Shown piece by piece: positions 1 through 5,720 of a stretch of 11,615 bases of DNA. A program made the position numbers and the translations under genes. The stretch spans positions 1-11,615 of the forward strand of contig JAQSYB010000025.1 in assembly GCA_029256365.1 (NCBI GenBank). The letters are read 5' to 3'. This DNA comes from Clostridia bacterium (GTDB taxonomy: Bacteria > Bacillota > Clostridia > Lutisporales > Lutisporaceae). Numbering within the stretch: the first letter of the stretch is position 1; every line of letters starts with the position of its first letter. A model generated the notes under the pieces. It made no database searches. It was not told where the DNA came from and saw only the letters and a list, made by a program, of their open reading frames with translations.

Positions 1-1
1 C

Positions 2-973
2 TGTGATGAAGAAAGCGGACGCTGGGACTGCATGAAAAACTATTTCCTAAGTGAGGAAATGCCAAGCTGCGGCTTCTCTCCAGATGCAGATTTTCCAATC
101 ATCAACAGTGAAATGGGTATTACAATTTTTAAAATCAATAAGAAGTTTCGTCAAATTGAATCAACTGATGGCGGAATTAAAATAAAAAGTATAAAAGGCG
201 GCAATAGACCAAATATGGTACCGGACTATTGCGAATGTGTGTTAGATATTCAAAAAAATTCTGGAGAAGCCATAGAAAATGCTCTAAGTGCAATAAAGCA
301 AAAACAAGGTGCTAAAATTGATATTGAGATAGAAGATACAAAATACATCGTAAAATCCTATGGCGTATCAGCACACGGCAGTACACCGGAGAAAGGAATC
401 AATGCAATTTCACAATTGGTTTCCTTCCTGAGCATGCTTCCTTTGTGCACAGACGAAAAAACAGAATTTGTAAGATTTATGAATGGAAGCATTGGGATGG
501 AAACGGATGGAACCAGCTTTGGTTTATTTATGGAGGATGAGGTATCTGGCAAGCTTGTGTTTAATTTGGGTGTTTTTGAATTAAATGAGGAGCATGCAGC
601 AGCTACGATTAATATAAGATATCCTGTTACCAAAACAAGGGATGATGTTTATGCTATAATAGATAGAAGAATTGCTGATGCAGGGTTGGAGTATCAGGAG
701 ATTGCTGGTAAGGCACCATTATACGTACCAGCTGATAATTTCTTAGTGAAAAAACTCAGTGAGGTATATGAAAGAATAACTGGTGAAAAGACCAAACTGA
801 TATCTATTGGCGGCGGAACATATTCAAGAGCAATCAAAAATGCAGTGGCATTTGGACCGCTGTTTCCAGGTCAACCAGAGCTTGCCCATCAAAAGGATGA
901 ATATATCGATGTTGATGACTTGATAAAATGCACAAAAATCTATGCTGAAGCAATTTGCGAATTGGTAAAGTAG
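2..973 (+). CDS. pepV: M20-family dipeptidase, PepV type (5' end missing)
   Basis: Probable cytoplasmic zinc-dependent dipeptidase that removes N-terminal residues from short peptides. The reading frame is open to the left edge, so the ATG at position 32 is internal and the true start lies outside the window. The fragment opens with DEESG, which matches the metal-bridging and catalytic Asp-Glu-Glu segment found near residue 150 of PepV. That implies about 150 residues are missing and gives a full length near 470, as in the family. SAHGSTPEKGINA around nt 368-409 carries the His of the lid domain. The C-terminal GGGTYSR, FGPLFPG and AHQKDE motifs include the last metal-ligand His at nt 887-889. 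I infer peptide use from family membership; the exact substrate is unknown. No terminator with a T-run follows the gene. The inverted repeat about 55 bases downstream is the only strong hairpin. Confidence 0.86.
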   Translation, partial: CDEESGRWDCMKNYFLSEEMPSCGFSPDADFPIINSEMGITIFKINKKFRQIESTDGGIKIKSIKGGNRPNMVPDYCECVLDIQKNSGEAIENALSAIKQKQGAKIDIEIEDTKYIVKSYGVSAHGSTPEKGINAISQLVSFLSMLPLCTDEKTEFVRFMNGSIGMETDGTSFGLFMEDEVSGKLVFNLGVFELNEEHAAATINIRYPVTKTRDDVYAIIDRRIADAGLEYQEIAGKAPLYVPADNFLVKKLSEVYERITGEKTKLISIGGGTYSRAIKNAVAFGPLFPGQPELAHQKDEYIDVDDLIKCTKIYAEAICELVK

Positions 974-1028
974 CACAGGTAAAATGTATGTGAACAGCAA
1001 ACTTTAATCATTCTGTAAATGCATAATA

Positions 1029-1090
1029 TGTCATTCTGAACGTAGTGAAGAATCTTAAGATCCTCCATTCGCCGCTCCTTCAGGATGACA
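1029..1090. repeat. Interspersed inverted repeat (TGTCATTCTGA...TCAGGATGACA)
   Basis: The 11-base ends TGTCATTCTGA (1029-1039) and TCAGGATGACA (1080-1090) are inverted copies with one mismatch, which is a G-U pair in RNA. Between them AGAATCTT and AAGATCCT form a second near-perfect inverted pair. From memory, units of this design (TGTCATCCTGA...AAGATTCTTC...TCAGAATGACA when read on the minus strand) recur in many clostridial and other genomes. The length and ends are seen directly; membership of that dispersed family is recall and needs a genome search. It sits 55 bases after the dipeptidase stop and could end that transcript or be inert. Confidence 0.7.
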
Positions 1091-1150
1091 GCATGAATAT
1101 TGCTTACATCAACACAATTTTTTAACATATCCTTAATTAAAATAAAAACA

Positions 1151-1179
1151 TTGACAAATGCAAATATTAGTAGTAACAT
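1151..1179 (+). promoter_or_regulatory. Sigma-A promoter of the infC operon
   Basis: A perfect -35 hexamer TTGACA (1151-1156) is followed after 17 bases by TAACAT (1174-1179), a 4/6 match to TATAAT. The predicted transcription start is near 1186, giving a leader of about 165 nt before infC. It is the best promoter-like match in the gap. Confidence 0.7.
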
Positions 1180-1185
1180 AAATTA

Positions 1186-1336
1186 GTAATTGTATTGCAT
1201 TATACAATTTTGAATGAATTTAACATAACTATCAAGTAGAAGATCCACTTCTCACCTTACGATATTGTCAGTAAGGTATATACAGTTCGTAGCTTTTACG
1301 GCAGGTGGATTTATCTACCTGCCTAAAATATTTTTT
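1186..1336 (+). promoter_or_regulatory. infC operon leader, probable L20-responsive transcription attenuator
   Basis: The leader holds an ordered set of hairpins. The first is AATTGTAT/ATACAATT (1188-1195 with 1202-1209), close to the predicted 5' end. Next are AGAAG/CTTCT (1238-1242 with 1248-1252) and ACCTTAC/GTAAGGT (1254-1260 with 1271-1277). The last is a terminator at 1294-1336. A competing long-range pairing joins 1241-1250 (AGATCCACTT) to 1303-1312 (AGGTGGATTT). It gives 10 pairs, two of them G-U, and would consume the 5' arm of the terminator. Mutually exclusive pairings of this kind are the mark of an attenuator. In Bacillus subtilis the infC-rpmI-rplT operon is known to be repressed by its product L20 through transcription attenuation in the leader. 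I infer the same here because the gene content and layout match. Direct L20 binding is not shown by the sequence. Confidence 0.75.
1294..1336 (+). terminator. Attenuator terminator upstream of infC
   Basis: The stem GGCAGGTGGA/TCTACCTGCC (1300-1309 with 1314-1323, one G-U pair) closes a TTTA loop. It is extended by TTTTA/TAAAA (1294-1298 with 1324-1328) across a bulged C1299. It is followed directly by TATTTTTT (1329-1336). The T-run abuts the infC Shine-Dalgarno site, so termination would release the RNA just before infC. Confidence 0.8.
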
Positions 1337-1343
1337 GGAGGTG
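1337..1343 (+). promoter_or_regulatory. infC ribosome binding site that fixes an AUA start
   Basis: GGAGGTG at 1337-1343 is near-perfect. Counting from the end of GGAGG, 8 bases separate it from the in-frame ATA at 1350. The in-frame GTG at 1341 lies within the site itself, and GTG 1305 lies within the terminator hairpin. Neither can be the start used. Confidence 0.85.
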
Positions 1344-1349
1344 ATACGT

Positions 1350-1871
1350 ATAAGCAGCAATAAAGATTTACAAATCAATGAGGAAATTAGAGACCGTGAG
1401 CTTAGAGTAATAGATTCTAATGGTGATCAAATGGGAATAATGACCTCACGCCAAGCGATGGAGCTTGCTAATGAAAGACAACTTGACTTAGTAAAAATCG
1501 CACCTCAGGCCAAACCGCCTGTATGCAGAATTATGGACTATGGAAAGTTTAAATTTGAAAACAGCAAAAAAGAAAAAGAAGCAAGAAAGAATCAAAAGAT
1601 TACTTTGCTTAAGGAAATCCGCTTTACTCCAAACATTGAGGAACATGATTTGCATGTAAAGGCAAAGAATGCTTTAAAGTTCCTTGAAGATGGAGATAAG
1701 ATTAAAGTTACAATAAGATTCAGAGGCAGAGAAGTTGATCATGCGAGCTTTGGTAATCAAGCATTAAACAAGTTTATTGAAATTATCAAAGATTCATGTG
1801 TTGTTGAAAAACCAGCAAGACTTGAAGGCAAGAACATGAGCATGACAATAGCACCAAAACAAAATTCATAA
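1350..1871 (+). CDS. infC: Translation initiation factor IF-3, AUA start
   Basis: IF3 binds the 30S subunit, keeps it apart from 50S and rejects initiation at wrong codons or with wrong tRNAs. The 173-residue product has the family's size and both domains. The N-terminal domain includes INEEIRDRELRVID and the signature PPVCRIMDYGKFKFE. A lysine-rich linker, KKEKEARKNQK, follows. The C-terminal domain includes KEIRFTPNIEEHD and IRFRGREVDH. No ATG, GTG or TTG lies at a usable distance from the Shine-Dalgarno site; the first in-frame ATG is deep in the N domain. The only well-placed codon is ATA at 1350. infC is known for rare starts (AUU in E. coli and B. subtilis) that let IF3 repress its own translation, so AUA fits that logic. 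It is first in the infC-rpmI-rplT operon, 27 bases before rpmI. Confidence 0.93.
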   Translation: MSSNKDLQINEEIRDRELRVIDSNGDQMGIMTSRQAMELANERQLDLVKIAPQAKPPVCRIMDYGKFKFENSKKEKEARKNQKITLLKEIRFTPNIEEHDLHVKAKNALKFLEDGDKIKVTIRFRGREVDHASFGNQALNKFIEIIKDSCVVEKPARLEGKNMSMTIAPKQNS

Positions 1872-1898
1872 ATAACATAGGATAGGAGTGGTTTAATA

Positions 1899-2096
1899 AT
1901 GCCTAAGCAAAAATCCCACAGGGCATCAGCGAAGAGATTTAGTTTTACTAAGTCCGGTAAAGTAAAGAGAGCATGCGCATTTAAAGCACATATATTGACA
2001 AAGAAGTCAACTAAGAGAACTAGAAAGCTTAGAAAAGGTTCATACGCAAGTGATACACAAGCTAAAATGATTAGAAAATTATTACCATACAAATAA
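1899..2096 (+). CDS. rpmI: 50S ribosomal protein bL35
   Basis: A small, very basic protein of the large ribosomal subunit, 65 residues, the usual length. It begins MPKQKSHRASAKRF, matching the conserved MPKxKTHRxxAKRF start, and contains KKSTKRTRKLRKG followed by a short C-terminal helix ending in LLPYK. The ATG is preceded by AGGAG at 1884-1888. It lies between infC and rplT, 27 bases after the first and 21 before the second. It should be co-transcribed from the infC promoter and share the L20-dependent control inferred for the leader. Confidence 0.97.
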   Translation: MPKQKSHRASAKRFSFTKSGKVKRACAFKAHILTKKSTKRTRKLRKGSYASDTQAKMIRKLLPYK

Positions 2097-2117
2097 GATA
2101 CAGGGAGGCAGCGAAAA

Positions 2118-2477
2118 ATGGCAAGAGTAAAAAGAGCAGTTAGCGGACATAAGAAACGTAGAAAAATAATGAAGCTTGCTAAAGGTTTCTTCGGAGCAAG
2201 AAGCAAGAAATATAGAGCAGCAAATGAAACAGTTATTAGAGCATTAAGATTTGCTTATATCGGCAGAAAGCTGAGAAAAAGAGATTTTAGAAAGCTTTGG
2301 ATAGCAAGAATAAACGCAGCTGCAAGAATGAATGGAATGTCTTACAGCAGACTTATGAATGGCTTAAAGAAATCAGGTATAGAAATCAACAGAAAGATGC
2401 TTTCTGAGATGGCTATAAATGATGCAGCAGGCTTTGCAAAGCTTGTTGAAACAGCAAAAAGTCAGTTTAGTTCTTAA
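2118..2477 (+). CDS. rplT: 50S ribosomal protein bL20
   Basis: L20 is an early assembly protein of the 50S subunit that binds 23S rRNA. In enterobacteria and Bacillus it also binds its own operon mRNA to repress synthesis. The 119-residue product has the family length. The long basic N-terminal extension (MARVKRAVSGHKKRRKIMKL) is followed by KGFFGARSKKYR. The globular domain contains KRDFRKLWIARINAAARMNG and SYSRLMNGLKKSGIEINRKM. GGGAGG at 2103-2108 is a strong ribosome binding site. It is the last gene of the operon, with an intrinsic terminator 10 bases past the stop. It is the likely regulator acting on the leader at 1186-1336; this is inferred by analogy. Confidence 0.97.
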   Translation: MARVKRAVSGHKKRRKIMKLAKGFFGARSKKYRAANETVIRALRFAYIGRKLRKRDFRKLWIARINAAARMNGMSYSRLMNGLKKSGIEINRKMLSEMAINDAAGFAKLVETAKSQFSS

Positions 2478-2486
2478 TTAAAAAAT

Positions 2487-2515
2487 AAAAGTAAACCCTT
2501 GGGTTTACTTTTTTT
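2487..2515 (+). terminator. Intrinsic terminator after rplT
   Basis: AAAAGTAAACC (2487-2497) pairs with GGTTTACTTTT (2502-2512) around a CTTG loop. The T-run reaches 2515. It closes the infC-rpmI-rplT operon and separates it from ktrB. Confidence 0.92.
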
Positions 2516-2676
2516 ATTGTTTATAGGTTAGGTAAATAAACAACTTACAAAAATATGATGATTCATACTATAAAAGCTAAAAAATGCAGATAATAAATAT
2601 CATGGTATTACATATGGATTTTAATAGCATTCACAGTGCTCGTTTTATAAAAGTGGTTTATTAATGCTTTCTATCA

Positions 2677-2685
2677 TGCTATAAT
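2677..2685 (+). promoter_or_regulatory. Extended -10 promoter upstream of ktrB
   Basis: TGCTATAAT combines a perfect -10 (2680-2685) with the TGn extension. No good -35 is found at 16-18 bases; TTTATT at 2657-2662 is a 3/6 match. The start of transcription would be near 2692, leaving a 5' leader of only 20-50 nt depending on the ktrB start. The rest of the 196-base gap (2516-2711) is AT-rich, and I see no riboswitch-like structure or small gene in it. Confidence 0.6.
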
Positions 2686-2711
2686 AATACTTTAAATTAC
2701 AATATTTACTA

Positions 2712-4130
2712 ATGTTTTTGAGAATAACTGAGGTGTTTAACATAAATACATTAAACGAGTTAAGTAGAAAATTTAATATATCTCCAACAAGAGCAGTTGT
2801 TATGAGCTTTGCAATCATAATACTTGCAGGTACAATATTACTTAATTTACCCATAGCCAGTAAGAACGGAGAAAGCATTGGATTTATTAATGCTCTTTTT
2901 ACTGCAACCTCTGCAACCTGTGTAACAGGGCTGGTGGTAGTTGATACTGGGACCCATTGGACAGCATTTGGTAAGGTTGTTATCATTACTCTTATCCAAA
3001 TTGGAGGTCTTGGAATAATGACATTTTCTACAATGCTGGCGTTGCTTGTTGGCAGAAGGATTACCTTAAAAGAGAGAATGCTTCTGCAGGAATCCTACAA
3101 TCAGTTTGATTTAGAAGGAATGGTAAGGTTAACAAAGAATATTATTATTGCAACCTTTGCAATGGAATTAACCGGAGCATTGATTTTCTCTAGTGTTTTT
3201 ATTCCACAGTTTGGATGGGGCAGGGGATTGGCTTATGGATTGTGGCATGGAATTTCATCCTTTTGCAATGCAGGTTTTGATTTAATGGGAGAGCATTCAG
3301 GTCCATTTTCAAGCTTTACAAGCTATGTAAACAATCCGATTATCAATATCAATGCCATGATGCTTGTAGTGATTGGGGGACTAGGATTTTCGGTATGGAT
3401 AGATTGTTATCATGCTTTTAAGAAAAGAAATGTTCATGAACTGTCGCTGCATTCTAAAGTGGTACTATCTACTACAGCGGGATTGATTCTACTGGGAACT
3501 GTATTTATTTTTCTAATGGAAGTCAACAATTCTGCAACAATTGGAAATCTGCCTTGGTCAGGGAAAATATTAGCATCTTTTTTTCAATCCATAACTCCCA
3601 GGACAGTGGGATTTAATACATTGGATTTGCCATCCTTATCTCTGCCGACTAAGTTTATGACAATCATACTTATGTTCATAGGTGGAGCGCCAGGCTCTAC
3701 GGCGGGTGGGATAAAGATTACTACAGCAGGTATTTTATTTTTTACGGTGTTCTCTGTTGTACGAGGCAGAGAAAGTACAGAGCTCTTCAAAAGAAGGCTG
3801 CCTAAATATTTGGTTTATAGAGCGATTTCAGTTGTTTTGATATCATTTTTATTGGTCGTAGTAGCAACGATGGTTCTTTCAATTGCGGAGACACCTTATA
3901 ATAATAGCGATTTTATGACTTTATTATTTGAAGCGACCTCAGCATTTGGTACAGTTGGTTTAACGATGAACTATACACCGAGTCTAACATCGGCTGGTCG
4001 AGTGATTATAATATTATGTATGTTCGCAGGTAGAGTAGGCCCCTTATCATTGGTCCTTGCATTGGCTCAAAGCGCCAATAAGAACAGGGGACACATTAAA
4101 TATCCGGAAGATAGGATAATTGTAGGTTAG
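2712..4130 (+). CDS. ktrB: Potassium uptake channel subunit, KtrB/TrkH family
   Basis: Integral membrane K+ translocating subunit that works with the cytoplasmic gating protein encoded next. The 472-residue protein has the four membrane-pore-membrane repeats of the family. Each selectivity filter is visible: CVTGL (70-74), CNAGF (185-189), RTVGF (297-301) and GTVGL (413-417), with the conserved glycine in every one. The glycine-rich loop GGAPGSTAGG at 324-333 corresponds to the intramembrane gate of repeat three, and FAGRVGPLSL at 438-447 holds the conserved arginine of repeat four. All filter glycines suggest K+ selectivity of the Ktr type. The start is uncertain. ATG 2712 has no Shine-Dalgarno site, while GAGGTG at 2730-2735 lies 6 bases before an in-frame ATA at 2742. 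It is 12 bases upstream of ktrA, clearly one unit. Confidence 0.92.
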   Translation: MFLRITEVFNINTLNELSRKFNISPTRAVVMSFAIIILAGTILLNLPIASKNGESIGFINALFTATSATCVTGLVVVDTGTHWTAFGKVVIITLIQIGGLGIMTFSTMLALLVGRRITLKERMLLQESYNQFDLEGMVRLTKNIIIATFAMELTGALIFSSVFIPQFGWGRGLAYGLWHGISSFCNAGFDLMGEHSGPFSSFTSYVNNPIININAMMLVVIGGLGFSVWIDCYHAFKKRNVHELSLHSKVVLSTTAGLILLGTVFIFLMEVNNSATIGNLPWSGKILASFFQSITPRTVGFNTLDLPSLSLPTKFMTIILMFIGGAPGSTAGGIKITTAGILFFTVFSVVRGRESTELFKRRLPKYLVYRAISVVLISFLLVVVATMVLSIAETPYNNSDFMTLLFEATSAFGTVGLTMNYTPSLTSAGRVIIILCMFAGRVGPLSLVLALAQSANKNRGHIKYPEDRIIVG

Positions 4131-4142
4131 AAGGGAGACGAC

Positions 4143-4805
4143 ATGAAACAATTTATTGTTATTGGAATAGGTAGGTTTGGTAGTGCATTGGCTCAAAGGC
4201 TTTATGGATTAGGTCATGAGGTGCTGGCGATAGATCTAAATGAAGAATCCATACAAAAGATATCAGAATTGGTAACCCATGCTGTCACTGCAGATAGTAC
4301 GGATGAAAGCGTGCTTAAATCTTTGGGCGTGAGAAATTTTGATGTTGCAATTGTTGCAATTGGTTCAGATATTCAATCTAGTATCATTACAACCTTAATG
4401 TTAAAGGAGCTTGGTGTAAAATATGTTGTGGCGAAGGCTCAAAATGATTTGCATGCAAAGGTGCTTTATAAAATCGGCGCAGATCGAGTTGTTTTTCCTG
4501 AACGAGACATGGGTGAGCGTGTTGCACACAACCTGATCGCTACAAATATACTTGAGTTTATTGAGTTATCGCCAGAATACAGTATAATAGAGTTTACTGT
4601 CCCTATAAACTGGGTAGGAAAAAAGCTGAGAGAGCTAAATCTTCGTGCGAGATTTGGAATAAATGTTGTTGCACTTAAGAGTACAAGTAATGATAAGATC
4701 AACGCAGCGCCTATGGCAGATGACGAAATTAAAGAAGATACCGTTTTGGTTGTTATAGGAAGCAATGATGATTTGAAAAGACTAGAAAAGAAAGTGGAAC
4801 TATAA
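4143..4805 (+). CDS. ktrA: Potassium uptake regulatory subunit, KtrA/TrkA (RCK protein)
   Basis: Cytoplasmic ring-forming protein that gates the KtrB channel in response to bound nucleotides. The 220-residue length is that of single-RCK KtrA, not of the double-length TrkA of E. coli. An N-terminal Rossmann fold (about 1-125) begins FIVIGIGRFG, with the GxGxxG loop at 8-13 and an acidic residue D31 at the end of the second strand. These are the features of NAD(H)/ATP/ADP binding. The C-terminal RCK_C domain (about 135-220) includes EFTVPINWVGKKLREL. In several Firmicutes this domain binds cyclic di-AMP, which shuts down uptake; binding here is not testable from sequence alone. GGGAG at 4133-4137 precedes the ATG. 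Its TAA overlaps the next start (TAATG), so the methyltransferase is probably translationally coupled. Confidence 0.93.
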   Translation: MKQFIVIGIGRFGSALAQRLYGLGHEVLAIDLNEESIQKISELVTHAVTADSTDESVLKSLGVRNFDVAIVAIGSDIQSSIITTLMLKELGVKYVVAKAQNDLHAKVLYKIGADRVVFPERDMGERVAHNLIATNILEFIELSPEYSIIEFTVPINWVGKKLRELNLRARFGINVVALKSTSNDKINAAPMADDEIKEDTVLVVIGSNDDLKRLEKKVEL

Positions 4806-5608
4806 TGAATGAGGTCATAACAAGCAATCAAAATAAGCACATAAAGCATGTAAAATCCTTACATGCAAAAAAACACAGAGACAGCCTCGGACAATATGTT
4901 ATAGAAGGCTACAAGCTAATAAATGAAGCCTTGGATTATGAAAAGTCATTTTGCTTATTGCTGTTGTGTGAGGCGGCGTTACAAAGTGCAGAGAGCATTG
5001 AATTGCTAGAGAAATGCCAAATAGGCAATATACCAGTATTTATAACAGATGAAAGGCTGTTTGCAGAAGTCAGTCAAATGGAGACGCCTCAGGGTGCTTT
5101 GGCTGTACTGTATAAGCAAGAGCAGAATATAGAAAAAGTACTTGAAAAACCGAGCTTTCAAATCATATTATTGGATGAGGTTAGAGACCCTGGTAATGTA
5201 GGAACGATTATAAGAACTGCAGATGCTTGTGGTTTGGATGGAGTGGTGTTGTCTCAAGGCTGTGTAGACTTATATAACAGCAAAACTCTAAGAGCTACCA
5301 TGGGATCTATATTTCATATTCCGATTATTACAGATTCAGCCATCCTTGATTTAATAGAGAAACTCAAGGCAATTGGCACAGATGTATTGGGAGCTGACCC
5401 TCACAGCAGCTTAAGCTGTATCGAAATTGAGCACCAACAACGGAGGGCTATTGTAATTGGGAATGAGGCAAAAGGGTTGAAGGATGATGTAAAAGCAGCT
5501 ACAACGCGGAATATAACAATACCTATGCCTGGTAAAGCTGAATCCTTAAATGCTGGAATTGCAGCAGCCATACTGATGTATGAATTTGCAGTAAGAAAAA
5601 AGAGATAA
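4805..5608 (+). CDS. SpoU/TrmH-family RNA 2'-O-methyltransferase
   Basis: S-adenosylmethionine-dependent enzyme that methylates a ribose 2'-hydroxyl in rRNA or tRNA. The 267-residue protein has an N-terminal L30e-like substrate-binding domain (about 1-105, with GQYVIEGYKLINEAL at 29-43). The SpoU catalytic domain follows, with the trefoil-knot motifs in order: RDPGNVGTIIRTAD (127-140, N131 and R137), LRATMGSIFHIPI (162-174), IGNEAKGL (218-225) and the knot segment IPMPGKAESLNAGIAAAIL (239-257). It resembles the YsgA protein that follows rplT in Bacillus and the RlmB/TsnR branch, but the target nucleotide cannot be told from sequence, so I give no symbol. Its start overlaps the ktrA stop by one base and has only a weak ribosome binding site, which suggests coupling. 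A terminator follows 9 bases after the stop. pheST, a common next neighbour, is absent. Confidence 0.92.
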   Translation: MNEVITSNQNKHIKHVKSLHAKKHRDSLGQYVIEGYKLINEALDYEKSFCLLLLCEAALQSAESIELLEKCQIGNIPVFITDERLFAEVSQMETPQGALAVLYKQEQNIEKVLEKPSFQIILLDEVRDPGNVGTIIRTADACGLDGVVLSQGCVDLYNSKTLRATMGSIFHIPIITDSAILDLIEKLKAIGTDVLGADPHSSLSCIEIEHQQRRAIVIGNEAKGLKDDVKAATTRNITIPMPGKAESLNAGIAAAILMYEFAVRKKR

Positions 5609-5617
5609 GATAAACTG

Positions 5618-5641
5618 AACAAGCGTAAGCTTGTTTTTTTT
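5618..5641 (+). terminator. Intrinsic terminator after the SpoU methyltransferase
   Basis: AACAAGC (5618-5624) pairs with GCTTGTT (5629-5635) around a GTAA tetraloop (GNRA type) and is followed by a T-run to 5641. It ends the ktrB-ktrA-methyltransferase unit. Confidence 0.9.
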
Positions 5642-5657
5642 ATGCATTTTTTCGGAA

Positions 5658-5687
5658 CTGGCAGGAAAAGTAATTTAAATATAGAAT
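5658..5687 (+). promoter_or_regulatory. Weak candidate promoter for comM
   Basis: CTGGCA (5658-5663, 4/6 to TTGACA) and TAGAAT (5682-5687, 5/6 to TATAAT) are 18 bases apart. The terminator just upstream means comM needs a promoter in 5642-5720, and this is the best pair seen, but neither box is perfect. Confidence 0.35.
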
Positions 5688-5720
5688 TTAATAGCAAAAT
5701 ATGTAAAAATAGGTGATAAA

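Noticed and set aside
940..1179. Minus-strand open frame of 79 codons across the gap after the dipeptidase
   Set aside because: Its middle is just the translation of the inverted repeat at 1029-1090 (a LHYVQND-type peptide commonly produced by such repeats), and it has no family features or convincing ribosome binding site.
1305..1349. GTG-started longer form of IF3 beginning at 1305
   Set aside because: The GTG lies in the terminator stem with no Shine-Dalgarno site, and the extra 15 residues translate the hairpin, T-run and ribosome binding site.
1757..2206. Long minus-strand open frame (149 codons) across infC, rpmI and rplT
   Set aside because: It is the antisense shadow of lysine/arginine-rich ribosomal genes, with no ribosome binding site or family resemblance. 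The other minus-strand frames in the window are rejected for the same reason.
2516..2711. Possible cyclic di-AMP (ydaO-type) riboswitch before the ktr genes
   Set aside because: Some ktr operons carry one, but this gap is AT-rich with no GC-rich paired core or recognisable conserved boxes, and the likely transcription start leaves only a short leader.
5658..5676. Sigma-54-like CTGGCA element before comM
   Set aside because: The -12 half (TTGCA/T) is absent at the required distance, and the position is better read as a weak sigma-A -35.
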